Source of the DNA: JAQBDA01 sp964525785
Lineage (GTDB): Bacteria; Chloroflexota; Anaerolineae; Anaerolineales; UBA4823
NCBI GenBank assembly: GCA_964525785.1
Contig: CAZGIX010000003.1
Location: 1-64,000, forward strand
Length of the DNA: 64,000 nucleotides
Reading direction: 5' to 3'
The number at the start of each line of letters is the position of its first letter. The first letter of the stretch is position 1. Positions 41,999 through 50,413 of this stretch are shown piece by piece. A program made the position numbers and the translations under genes. The notes under the pieces are model-generated. The model made no database searches. It was given only the letters and a program-made list of their open reading frames with translations, and was not told the DNA's origin.

Positions 41999-42823
41999 AT
42001 GAATGAATTCATCGCTACAAATAAAGACTTTGTAGACTTGCTGCTCCAGATTGTGTACCTGGTTGTCCCTTTGATCATCTCGTGGTTGATTCGCACCTAT
42101 GTGCGCAACACCACCTATGAGAAGCAGATCGGCAGTATCGTGCGCCTGAGCAATGCGGCGATCGATTATGTGGAGAACCTGGAGAAACGCGGCGAACTGA
42201 TCGTTCCGGAAGGGGTAAAAAAGGGCCAGCAGAAGCTGGCTTTGGCCTCCGATTGGCTGGAAGAAGAGCTGAACACCAATGGTATCAAGGTGAGCACTGA
42301 GGATGCCACGCGTTGGATCTCCGCTGAATTCCAGAAGCGCATTGGCGGGGTACTCACTTCCTCCATCACCCAGGAAATGACCAACATGGCTGTCGATTTG
42401 ATCCAGGGCATGGAGAAAGGCAACCTATCAGAGCTGGCTGATGACAAGGAAAAGTTGGATATCCTGGTGGACCTGGCTGCCGACTGGCTCTCCGCGCGCC
42501 TCTCTGAGCAGCGCGGGGTGCGTATCAACCGCACGGAGGCTGCAACCTGGGTGCGGGCAGAGCTGCTGAACCGCTTGCAGATCAAACAACTGCCATCGGG
42601 CGATTCGTTGCTGGATCTGGCGCGCCAGGCAATCGCCTACGTCAATGGATTGAAAGCCAGCGGGCGCCTGGCCCAACGCCCCGGCGCGGCCGAGTTTGAC
42701 GTAGATATCGCCGCGGCATGGATGCTCACCGAAGCACTGCAGCTCGGCCTGAATATCACGCCTGAGGAGATCGCCAACGCGGTCAATACTGTTATCCGCG
42801 CCCGTAAAGGGACTGATTCCTAG
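41999..42823 (+). CDS. Holin-like (LLH-type) membrane protein with triplicated domain
   Basis: This is a 274-residue protein. One membrane helix (about residues 13-35; LLLQIVYLVVPLIISWLI) is followed by helical units. The first unit (IVRLSNAAIDYVENLEKRGE ... KLALASDWLEEELNTNGIKV) resembles the cytoplasmic part of LLH-family phage holins (one TM, then AVxxAEQ ... KxxxAxxxLxxxL). Two further units (DILVDLAADWLSARLSEQRG; DIAAAWMLTEALQLGLNITP) look like degenerate copies, making it more than twice the usual length. It is the last gene of the locus. A holin would permit cell lysis and particle release, but no endolysin gene is nearby, so a membrane-anchoring role is an alternative. Confidence 0.68.
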   Translation: MNEFIATNKDFVDLLLQIVYLVVPLIISWLIRTYVRNTTYEKQIGSIVRLSNAAIDYVENLEKRGELIVPEGVKKGQQKLALASDWLEEELNTNGIKVSTEDATRWISAEFQKRIGGVLTSSITQEMTNMAVDLIQGMEKGNLSELADDKEKLDILVDLAADWLSARLSEQRGVRINRTEAATWVRAELLNRLQIKQLPSGDSLLDLARQAIAYVNGLKASGRLAQRPGAAEFDVDIAAAWMLTEALQLGLNITPEEIANAVNTVIRARKGTDS

Positions 42824-43225
42824 GATCCAAATTACCTGCACGCCAGCCGCGATTTGTTATGGTCTAGTAGGTGGGACAAACTCAGCCAGCGCGGGGAGAC
42901 AAAGTCAACAAATCCACTCCACAATTCGTGTTATCATATACACCAGAATTTGTCGAAATGCACATTATCAGGGATAGTGTGTGATAGGGCATCTTTCCAC
43001 CAAGAGAGATGAACCAGCCTGCCTTACCCAACAAACATACCGCAATCCTCACATTGGATGCAGTCCAACCATGACTTACCCGTGGCCTCCAGAAAATTCC
43101 AGGGAAGCCATTTGACGTGAGGTTAATAGATTTAGACGTTACGCAATTCAGCCAGACTCGATGGCGTCTGGGTAGGCAACGCCCATCCAATAAATCCCCA
43201 TTCTTTCGCCAAGTACACAGGTCCT
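42824..43225. other. 402-bp intergenic region after the injection-system locus
   Basis: No credible gene was found; a 102-codon open frame on the minus strand lacks coding character. There is an imperfect stem-loop at 43160-43187 (GATGGCGT/ACGCCCATC) just upstream of the kinase gene. TTGACG at about 43114 has no matching -10 at 17 bp. No clear terminator for the long upstream operon was seen. Confidence 0.4.
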
Positions 43226-45358
43226 ATGAATATGGATGAGCCGCTTATACTCCCGAATCTAGATCGTCAAATCCAGGAACAGCAAACAGCCATAAACAGC
43301 AATAACGATCCCACAGCACTGAAAAAACGTGCCGCACAGCTGGAGGCGATCATCGATCACATCCCTGAAGCTGTGATCGTCACCGATCAAAAAGGGCGCC
43401 TGATGTATATGAACCGGGCAGCGGGGTCGATACTAGGCAACCCGGCCTCCGATCTCGAGCCCGAAGCCTGGCCGATGCAGCTGGGCTTTTTCCTGGACGA
43501 TGCCACGACCTATTACCCCGCTGACAGCATGCCCCTGGTGCGCGCCTTGAGGGGCGAGGTTGTAGATGGCGAAGAAATGATCATGCTCCGGGCAAATGAT
43601 CCGAAGGCGGCATGGATTTCGATGTCTGCACAGCCACTTACAGATGAAATCGGGCAGGTAACTGGCTCAATCGTGCTCTTACAGGATATCACTTATCGAA
43701 AACAGATCGAGTTATCCCAAGAAAATCATGCCCGGCGAGTGGAAATACTTTACAATTTCTCGCATGCTATCGCCGAATCGAGCAATGATCTCACCACGAT
43801 CACGAATGTCGTGGCAGTGCACACAGCGCAATATTTTGGGGATGCTTGCATTGTCGCCTTGTTAAATCCGAACAGAGATCGGCTTAGAGTCGCGGCTTTT
43901 CATCACCCCGAGGCACACTCTCGGGCGCTGCTCAGGAAATATCTGATGCTGGTTGATTACGAGCTGAGCGAAGATATCCTAAAAGGGGTCATCCAATCCG
44001 GTGAACCGCTGCTGATCCCTTATTTGAGTCCTGAGCGGTTGAAAGCCATTACCACCACTGAGTTTACTAATTATGTCGGTGAAATGGAGATTCAAGGCAT
44101 ATTGATCGTCCCGATCACCGGGAGAGGCGGGATCCTGGGTAGCATAGGGGTGTTCCGGAAACGAGAGCGCAGTCCATACACGGTCGACGATCAATCTTTC
44201 CTGACCGTTATGTCTCAGCGCACCGCTCTGGCTATCGAAAACAGCCGCTTGTTCGACTCGCTGCGCGAGCAGGTGAGCGCACAGCTCTCCGCCAGGCAGG
44301 CTTTGAACGTGAGTGAAGAGCGCTTCCGTGCGATCTTCGAATCAACCACGCTCGGGATAAAAGTGCTGGATCTGGAGGGCAAAATACTCCAGATAAACCC
44401 GGCTTTCCAGGATATTTTAGGGTATTACGAATCGGAGTTGGTCGGGAGGCATTTTTATAGTTTCATTTATTCGGATGATGCTACGCGCGCCATCAGGCTG
44501 GTGCACGATCTTAAAGTGAGCGGCGTGCCCGATGTCCGGTTTGAGCACCGCGCCTTGCACAAGGATGGCTCTATTGTGTGGGCAAAGACAACTTTTACGG
44601 GCGTCAAGAAAGGCGGGGGGGATGACAGCCTGGCATTTATTGTGGGCATCGTAGAAAATATCACCGAACAGAAAAGAATCGAGCTTGAAATGGCGGAGCT
44701 GAAGAATCGCCTGCAGGGGAACCTGGAAAGGGAGCGCCTGCGCGTGGCGCAAGAGCTCCATGACGGTCCTATGCAGGAGCTGTACAGCACCATCTACCAG
44801 ATCGAGGAATTGCGCAGTACGGTGGATGACAGACAGAAGGATACGCTGGATAAAGTAAGACAGGATATACAAATTGTGCTAAAGGAGCTGCGCGAGACAG
44901 CTAAAGAATTGAGGCCTCCGACCCTGGCTGATTTCGGGCTGGAGAAAGCTGTGCGCTCCTATGTAGAAGATTTTCAAGAAAAACATCCCGGACTCACCGT
45001 CCACCTGCAGCTGGCCCAGGACAGACAGACCCTGCCGGAAAATGTGCGCCTGGCGCTGTTCCGCATCCTGCAGCAATCGCTGGCAAATGTCGTCCGGCAT
45101 GCAGAAGCCAGCCAGGTGAATGTGCATTTTGCTTTTGATGCCGAGGACGCCGCACTTGAGATCACCGATAACGGAAAAGGCTTCGAAGTTCCACGCAACT
45201 GGGTTGGGCTGGTACGCCAGGGCCATTTTGGCCTGGCAGGTGCAGCAGAAAGAATAGAAGCCCTGGGCGGATCGTTTACAGTGAAATCTCGATCAGGTGA
45301 AGGTACAACCATATGGGTCAAAGTACCGGTGAAGAATCTGTCAATTGAAGAGGCCTAG
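43226..45358 (+). CDS. PAS-GAF-PAS sensor histidine kinase, NarL-partner (HisKA_3) type
   Basis: This is a 710-residue soluble kinase; no membrane helix was seen. PAS domain 1 is at about residues 38-165 (IIDHIPEAVIVTDQKGRLMY), GAF at about 180-345 (VDDQSFLTVMSQRTALAIEN), and PAS domain 2 at about 365-490 (FRAIFESTTLGIKVLDLEGK). The phosphorylation helix carries H512 in RVAQELHDGPMQ, and the ATPase domain has LRPPTLADFGLE, ITDNGKGF and GHFGLAGAAERI. It is 3 bp before a LuxR-type regulator, making a standard pair. The signals sensed by PAS/GAF are not evident. The ATG start at 43226 lies 43 bp after the stem-loop. Confidence 0.94.
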   Translation: MNMDEPLILPNLDRQIQEQQTAINSNNDPTALKKRAAQLEAIIDHIPEAVIVTDQKGRLMYMNRAAGSILGNPASDLEPEAWPMQLGFFLDDATTYYPADSMPLVRALRGEVVDGEEMIMLRANDPKAAWISMSAQPLTDEIGQVTGSIVLLQDITYRKQIELSQENHARRVEILYNFSHAIAESSNDLTTITNVVAVHTAQYFGDACIVALLNPNRDRLRVAAFHHPEAHSRALLRKYLMLVDYELSEDILKGVIQSGEPLLIPYLSPERLKAITTTEFTNYVGEMEIQGILIVPITGRGGILGSIGVFRKRERSPYTVDDQSFLTVMSQRTALAIENSRLFDSLREQVSAQLSARQALNVSEERFRAIFESTTLGIKVLDLEGKILQINPAFQDILGYYESELVGRHFYSFIYSDDATRAIRLVHDLKVSGVPDVRFEHRALHKDGSIVWAKTTFTGVKKGGGDDSLAFIVGIVENITEQKRIELEMAELKNRLQGNLERERLRVAQELHDGPMQELYSTIYQIEELRSTVDDRQKDTLDKVRQDIQIVLKELRETAKELRPPTLADFGLEKAVRSYVEDFQEKHPGLTVHLQLAQDRQTLPENVRLALFRILQQSLANVVRHAEASQVNVHFAFDAEDAALEITDNGKGFEVPRNWVGLVRQGHFGLAGAAERIEALGGSFTVKSRSGEGTTIWVKVPVKNLSIEEA

Positions 45359-45361
45359 CTT

Positions 45362-45994
45362 ATGCCTAAAATTCGTGTTTTGATCGTTGACGACCATCCC
45401 ATTGTATGTCAGGGCATCCGAAACCTGTTGGAGGCGGCGGTTGGAATAACCGTGGTTGGAGAAGCAGCCTCTGGAATGGAGGCGCTGGAAAAAATCGGAA
45501 ACCTGGACCCTGATGTTGTCCTCCTGGATATGGAACTGCCGGATCTGAACGGAGTAGAGGTCTTAAAAAGGATTGTTGAAGCCGAATCCCATGTACGCGT
45601 TCTTGGACTCAGCTCTTACGATGACCGGGAATACATATCCCAACTGCTTGCGCTGGGAGCGGCAGGCTATCTGATAAAGGACGAAGTACCAGAAGATATC
45701 GTGGAAGCAGTACGCGGCGTAGCACGTGGTGAGACAGGCTGGATCAGCCGCAAGGTAGCCGCGCGCCTCAGCCAGATCCTGCAAAGTGAGAAAGAGGGCG
45801 GCAAGGACTTCACGCCGCGTGAGCTTGACGTGCTCCGCCTTGTGGTAGATGGCAAGACTAACTCAGAGATCGGGCTGGCGTTAGGGATCAGCGTAAAAAC
45901 GGTCGAGAAACACCTGGATGCAATCTTTAGGAAAATGGGCGTGTTCTCACGGGTTGAAGCCGCTGTTATGGCGCTGCGGGAGAACTATTTATAA
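45362..45994 (+). CDS. NarL/FixJ-type response regulator
   Basis: This 210-residue regulator has a receiver domain with DD at 10-11, phospho-acceptor D56 in VVLLDMELPDLNG and K in YLIKDEVPED. A linker follows, then a LuxR-type helix-turn-helix (about residues 145-205; FTPRELDVLRLVVDGKTNSE then IGLALGISVKTVEKHL). It forms a two-component pair with the kinase upstream. Targets are unknown; the adjacent receiver-only gene and the glycosyltransferase operon are candidates by proximity. Confidence 0.95.
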   Translation: MPKIRVLIVDDHPIVCQGIRNLLEAAVGITVVGEAASGMEALEKIGNLDPDVVLLDMELPDLNGVEVLKRIVEAESHVRVLGLSSYDDREYISQLLALGAAGYLIKDEVPEDIVEAVRGVARGETGWISRKVAARLSQILQSEKEGGKDFTPRELDVLRLVVDGKTNSEIGLALGISVKTVEKHLDAIFRKMGVFSRVEAAVMALRENYL

Positions 45995-46138
45995 CCGATG
46001 AAGGGGATACTAGGGTTAATCCTACTGTCCCACCGGAATATTCCTGATTGTGGATCCCTTGGGCGTTCTGTATACTTGATTGAGATAACCAAGTACCTCG
46101 AGAAAACTATCTCGAAAGAATGGTCTAAAAGAGTATAT

Positions 46139-46579
46139 ATGTCACAACAAATCAGAGTAGTTATCGTTGACGATCATCTAAAAACCCGGGAAGGGATCAA
46201 GAGACTGCTTGTTGCCGCGAAGGATATCACGGTAGTGGGTGAAGGCGCAAATGGCATGGAGGCGGTTGAACTTGCCCAATCACATAATCCGGATGTGATG
46301 CTTTTAGATGTAGAAATGCCTGTGCTTCGTGGATACGAAGCTGTCCGGTTGATCCGTGATGTACAACCAGGGATAAAGGTCCTGGCTGTAAGCAGCTATC
46401 ATGACCGTCTCTATATTCAAGGAATGTTAGATAATGGCGCTAACGGTTACATAACGAAAGATGAAGCTCCGGAGTTGCTGTTAGAGGCAGTGCGCAGTGT
46501 ATCCAAGGGCAATGAAAAATGGATGAGCCCAAGGGCATTAAAATATACTCACAACGCACCGCCTCCACAACAACCCTGA
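46139..46579 (+). CDS. Receiver-only response regulator (HTH lost)
   Basis: This is a 146-residue protein. The start was placed at ATG 46139 (MSQQIRVVIVDDHLK), since the longer upstream frame is non-coding-like. The receiver is complete: DD at 11-12, D57 in VMLLDVEMPVLRG, K in YITKDEAPEL. It is close to the regulator just upstream (same VVGEGANGMEAVE pattern), so it arose by duplication. After the receiver it has only KWMSPRALKYTHNAPPPQQP and stops; the usual LuxR helix-turn-helix is missing. The following 190 bp do not restore it in another frame. It could be a phosphate sink or connector for the same kinase, or a decaying copy. Confidence 0.8.
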   Translation: MSQQIRVVIVDDHLKTREGIKRLLVAAKDITVVGEGANGMEAVELAQSHNPDVMLLDVEMPVLRGYEAVRLIRDVQPGIKVLAVSSYHDRLYIQGMLDNGANGYITKDEAPELLLEAVRSVSKGNEKWMSPRALKYTHNAPPPQQP

Positions 46580-46770
46580 AGCTGAAGAATATCGATTCGT
46601 TTCGGATAAAAAGTACGGCGAACTTCCCGGCAACGATCTGCCATTCCAAAAGCGATCGAGGCTGAGGCATATCCCAGGCAAAACCTCACACTAATTAAAT
46701 ACCGCCTCGCCTTACGCTCAGAAGGAGGACCGCCCCAGCCCCAGAGGGTGTTCCCCATTAAGAGCATAGT

Positions 46771-46817
46771 GTTTTGGGGTATGTATGGCGGTTTCGCCGT
46801 CATACATACCCCAAAAC
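46771..46817. repeat. Palindrome with TTC triloop (hairpin 5)
   Basis: A 22-bp stem (46771-46792 with 46796-46817; two G/T pairs) is closed by TTC. Its outer half (GTTTTGGGGTATGTATGGCG) is very similar to the left arm of the hairpin at 17471 (TTTGGGGTGTGTGTGGCGGC), and both are followed by AAAACCTC. It lies 23 bp before the glycosyltransferase start codon, in the leader region. Confidence 0.85.
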
Positions 46818-46839
46818 CTCAATTATCGGAGGACAGCGT

Positions 46840-49203
46840 ATGGTAACAAATCTAACACCTGCTTTTCGCAAAATTGCCTTTATTGGCAATTACCTACCTC
46901 GCCAATGCGGGATTGCTACCTTTACCACGGATTTATGCGAATCAGTCGCCGCTCAATATCCAGGCATAGAGTTACTCAGCCTGGCAATGAACGACCAATC
47001 CGATGGGTATGATTATCCCGCACGGGTAAGATTTGAGGTACAGCAAGAGGATTTGAAAATGTACCAGTCTGCTGCCGATTACATAAACTTAAATGATGTT
47101 GACCTGGTTTGTTTACAGCACGAGTTTGGCATATTCGGCGGCAAAGCTGGCAGCCACATCTTAACTCTGCTGCGAGGCATCCAGGCACCGGTGGTGACTA
47201 CACTGCATACAATCCTTACAGATCCTGATCCGGCTCAAAGCCGTGTTATGGATGAGCTGATCCAGCTCTCGGACCGATTGATCGTCATGAGCCAGTACGG
47301 GGCAGCGATGCTGCAGAATACCCACGCTGTCTCCCCCGAAAAAATCGACCTGATCCCGCATGGCATCCCCGATGTTCCCTTTGTTGATCCTAACTTTTAT
47401 AAGGACAAATTTAATGTCGAAGGGAAACAAGTTTTATTGACTTTTGGGCTGCTGTCACCCAATAAAGGCATTGAGAATGTTATCCAGGCGCTGCCTGAAA
47501 TCCTGGCACAGACCCCAAACGTAGTTTACCTGGTTTTAGGAACCACGCACCCGCATGTCCGGCGCCACCAGGGAGAAAACTACCGCCATTCTCTTGAAAG
47601 CCTGGCCAGGGAACTGGGAGTCGAGGATAACGTCGTCTTTCACGACCGGTTCGTCAGCCTGAATGAGCTCATAGAATATATCGGCGCAGCCGATATTTAC
47701 ATAACGCCCTACCTGAATCCTGACCAGATTGTCTCCGGAACGCTGGCTTACACCGTCGGCGCCGGGAAAGCGGTAATCTCTACCCCTTATCATTATGCAG
47801 TAGAGCTGTTAGCTGATGGACGCGGGCAAATCGTTCCTTTTCGAGACCCGGCTGCAATCGGCAGGCAGGTCCTCAGCTATCTAAACAACGAAACCGAACG
47901 ACACGCGACCAGAAAACGCGCCTACCTGCATGGGCGTGAAATGATCTGGTCCAAAACAGCCCAGCAGTACATGGCTAGTTTTGAGCGCGCGGTCGAGGGG
48001 CGCATCGACGACCCACAAGCTGCATACCAATACCATCCTTCGAATGACCTGGATTTTGGTGAACCACACGCCAGATTACCACTAATAGATTTAGACCACC
48101 TTGTGCGCCTGACCGACAGCACCGGAATCTTTCAACATGCGGTGTTCAATATACCCAATTACGATGAAGGGTATACCACGGATGACAATGCCCGCGCCCT
48201 TGTGCTGTCACTCCTGCTGGAAAAACGGGTCAGTGACAGCTATGTCGACGTCGGCGCGCTCGCCTCACGCTACCTGGCTTTTCTCGGGTACGCCTTTAAT
48301 CCAGAGAAAGGCCGCTTCCGTAACTTTCTGGGTTTCGACCGGCGTTGGATAGAAGAAGAAGGCTCTGAAGACAGCCACGGTCGTGCGCTGTGGAGCCTGG
48401 GGGCGGTTACAAACCGCGCTACCAGCGATAATATGGTCGGGGCAGCAGCCATATTGTTCAACCAGGCAATACCAGCCGCCCGAGACTTCACAAGCCCACG
48501 CGCCTGGGCGTTTTCATTGCTTGGTATCGACGAATACCTGCGCAGGTTCCCCGGAGACCGGGCCGTAATGCATACCGGCAAAATGCTGACCGAGCGATTA
48601 ATGGCACTCTATCGTCAGGTATGCAAGCCTGGATGGTATTGGTTCGAAGATTACGTTACTTATAACAATGGAACCCTACCCCACGCGCTGCTCCTTTCCA
48701 GCGGCTGGTTGAAAAATCCAGAAGCGGCTCGCATGGCGCTTGAATCTCTCCGCTGGCTGGCTGACATTCAGACCGCTCCGCAGGGACACTACTCACCCGT
48801 CGGCAACCGGGGATTTTACCAGTTCGGCGGAGAAAAAGCCCGTTTCGATCAGCAGCCAATCGAAGCCGGCGCGATGGTATCCGCATGCCTGGAGGCGTAC
48901 CGGGCGACGGGGGAGGCAGCCTGGTATCATGAAGCCAGGCGTGCCTTTCACTGGTTCCTCGGGCAGAACGACCTTGGCGTGCAGGTGTATGACCCTATGA
49001 CAGGCGGATGTCGGGATGGACTGCATCCAGATAGTGTAAACAACAATCAGGGCGCGGAGTCCACCTTGGCATTCTTATTAAGCCTTTCGGAGATCAGCCT
49101 TTTGGAACCCTCCTCATTAACTTTGGGGGACATCGCCCCGATATTTCCCCCTTCGAATGCACTCGTGCAGCGAACACAACAGCGAGGAGGGCGAACACGA
49201 TGA
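46840..49203 (+). CDS. GT4-type glycosyltransferase fused to (alpha/alpha) barrel domain
   Basis: This is a 787-residue protein. The start at ATG 46840 follows CGGAGGA. The N-terminal part (about 1-400) is a GT-B glycosyltransferase: NYLPRQCGIATFTTDLCESV, LQHEFGIFGGKAGSHI, LLTFGLLSPNKGIENVIQAL, and the donor-site region ITPYLNPDQIVSGTLAYTVG. The C-terminal part (about 430-770) is a helical-barrel domain with DEGYTTDDNARALVLSLLLE, RGFYQFGGEKARFDQQPIEA and GGCRDGLHPDSVNNNQGAES, as found in mannose-handling proteins. It overlaps the GH130 gene by 4 bp, which suggests a shared pathway in beta-mannoside or manno-oligosaccharide metabolism. Exact donor and acceptor are not deducible. Confidence 0.88.
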   Translation: MVTNLTPAFRKIAFIGNYLPRQCGIATFTTDLCESVAAQYPGIELLSLAMNDQSDGYDYPARVRFEVQQEDLKMYQSAADYINLNDVDLVCLQHEFGIFGGKAGSHILTLLRGIQAPVVTTLHTILTDPDPAQSRVMDELIQLSDRLIVMSQYGAAMLQNTHAVSPEKIDLIPHGIPDVPFVDPNFYKDKFNVEGKQVLLTFGLLSPNKGIENVIQALPEILAQTPNVVYLVLGTTHPHVRRHQGENYRHSLESLARELGVEDNVVFHDRFVSLNELIEYIGAADIYITPYLNPDQIVSGTLAYTVGAGKAVISTPYHYAVELLADGRGQIVPFRDPAAIGRQVLSYLNNETERHATRKRAYLHGREMIWSKTAQQYMASFERAVEGRIDDPQAAYQYHPSNDLDFGEPHARLPLIDLDHLVRLTDSTGIFQHAVFNIPNYDEGYTTDDNARALVLSLLLEKRVSDSYVDVGALASRYLAFLGYAFNPEKGRFRNFLGFDRRWIEEEGSEDSHGRALWSLGAVTNRATSDNMVGAAAILFNQAIPAARDFTSPRAWAFSLLGIDEYLRRFPGDRAVMHTGKMLTERLMALYRQVCKPGWYWFEDYVTYNNGTLPHALLLSSGWLKNPEAARMALESLRWLADIQTAPQGHYSPVGNRGFYQFGGEKARFDQQPIEAGAMVSACLEAYRATGEAAWYHEARRAFHWFLGQNDLGVQVYDPMTGGCRDGLHPDSVNNNQGAESTLAFLLSLSEISLLEPSSLTLGDIAPIFPPSNALVQRTQQRGGRTR

Positions 49204-50180
49204 AAAACAAGTACGGGTACGAACAGCTTATTTTGCGCTATCCAGCCAACCCCATCTTAACAGCAGCAGACTGGCCCTACGAAGTCAACTCCGTTTTTAA
49301 TCCGGGAGCAACGCTCTTACCAGATGGGACAACGGTTCTGCTTTGCCGGGTAGAAGACATGCGCGGTCATTCCCATCTTTGTGTGGCACGTTCCTCGAAT
49401 GGAATCGACAACTGGATCATCGATCCTCAACCGACCTTTTACCCCGATCCCGAGAACTATCCCGAAGAACTATGGGGCATCGAAGACCCACGGATTACGT
49501 ATGCCCCTGAGCTGCAGAAATATGCGGTCGTCTATACCACGTATTCCCGTGGAGGCCCCAGCGTCTCATTGGCCCTCACCGAGGATTTTCGCAGCTTCGA
49601 GCGATTGGGCGTGATTATGCCGCCGGAGGATAAGGACGCGGCTCTAATTCCCCATCGCTTGAATGGTCTGTGGGCCTTGATCCATCGTCCTGTAGGCAGC
49701 AGCCGTGCACACATGTGGATTTCATACTCAGAGGACTTAAAACACTGGGGGGATCATCGCTTAATGCTCGAAGCTCGCCGCGGCTCCTGGTGGGATGCTG
49801 ACAAGATCGGCTTATCACCTCCACCGATATTAACGTCAAAAGGCTGGCTTGTCATTTACCATGGAGTAAAGTCCACCTGCGCCGGCTGTCTTTATCGATT
49901 AGGGCTGGCATTATTAGACCTGGAACGTCCTGAGATCTGTCTCCAACGCGGCAGTGCGTGGTTTTTTGGACCCGAGGAGCCATATGAACGTTTCGGGGAC
50001 GTGAACAATGTCGTCTTTCCCTGCGGCTTGACGATTGGATTGGATGGAGATACATTCACGCTTTACTATGGAGCAGCGGATACCTGTATCGCAGCAGCGA
50101 CCGGCAGCATTCGATCATTGTTGGAGTGGTTGGAAAAGGATCAATCAGCATACCCAAAGAGTGAAGCAAATGCCTTATAA
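49200..50180 (+). CDS. GH130-family glycoside phosphorylase/hydrolase
   Basis: This 326-residue five-bladed beta-propeller enzyme has GH130 motifs: FNPGATLLPDGTTVLLCRVE (start of blade 1), EELWGIEDPRITYAPELQKY (IEDPR holds the catalytic-site Asp), VSLALTEDFRSFERLGVIM, KDAALIPHRLNGLWALIHRP and LVIYHGVKSTCAGCLYRLGL. GH130 enzymes act on beta-mannosidic bonds, usually by phosphorolysis. Whether this one is a phosphorylase or a hydrolase depends on phosphate-binding residues that cannot be judged here. It is coupled to the glycosyltransferase (ATGA overlap) and overlaps the ChaB gene by 11 bp. Confidence 0.92.
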   Translation: MKNKYGYEQLILRYPANPILTAADWPYEVNSVFNPGATLLPDGTTVLLCRVEDMRGHSHLCVARSSNGIDNWIIDPQPTFYPDPENYPEELWGIEDPRITYAPELQKYAVVYTTYSRGGPSVSLALTEDFRSFERLGVIMPPEDKDAALIPHRLNGLWALIHRPVGSSRAHMWISYSEDLKHWGDHRLMLEARRGSWWDADKIGLSPPPILTSKGWLVIYHGVKSTCAGCLYRLGLALLDLERPEICLQRGSAWFFGPEEPYERFGDVNNVVFPCGLTIGLDGDTFTLYYGAADTCIAAATGSIRSLLEWLEKDQSAYPKSEANAL

Positions 50181-50376
50181 GAGCCTTAGCAATTTGCCAG
50201 ACAGCGTGCGTGAGAATTTGCCAAAACACGCCCAGGAGATCTATCGGTCTGCATTTAACAGCGCCTGGGAGCAATACAACCATGATGAAGAAAGAGCGCA
50301 CAAAGTGGCCTGGGCGGCTGTCAAGAAAATGTATGAGAAAGACGAAAAAACTGGAGATTGGAAGAAAAAACATTAA
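50170..50376 (+). CDS. ChaB-family protein
   Basis: This 68-residue protein starts at ATG 50170 inside the end of the GH130 gene. The full ChaB pattern is present: LPDSVRENLPKHAQEIYRSA then FNSAWEQY ... AHKVAWAAVKKMYEKDE. ChaB was named as a regulator of cation transport in E. coli; in many bacteria short ChaB proteins belong to stress regulons. The gene follows two carbohydrate genes but is functionally closer to the CsbD/DUF3309 genes 3 kb downstream. Confidence 0.92.
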   Translation: MPYKSLSNLPDSVRENLPKHAQEIYRSAFNSAWEQYNHDEERAHKVAWAAVKKMYEKDEKTGDWKKKH

Positions 50377-50413
50377 CCGCGAAGCATTCCCGATATTTTG
50401 GTCGATCGTTGGC

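Noticed and set aside
15924..42823. Interpretation as an ordinary prophage
   Set aside because: No integrase, capsid, portal, terminase, lysogeny or replication genes and no att-like repeats were noticed on either side.
42882..43190. 102-codon minus-strand frame in the gap after the holin-like gene
   Set aside because: No ribosome site, odd composition and no recognisable motif; the region is better left as intergenic.
46580..46770. Remnant LuxR DNA-binding domain after the receiver-only regulator
   Set aside because: Translation of the three forward frames by eye does not give a helix-turn-helix like that of the upstream regulator.
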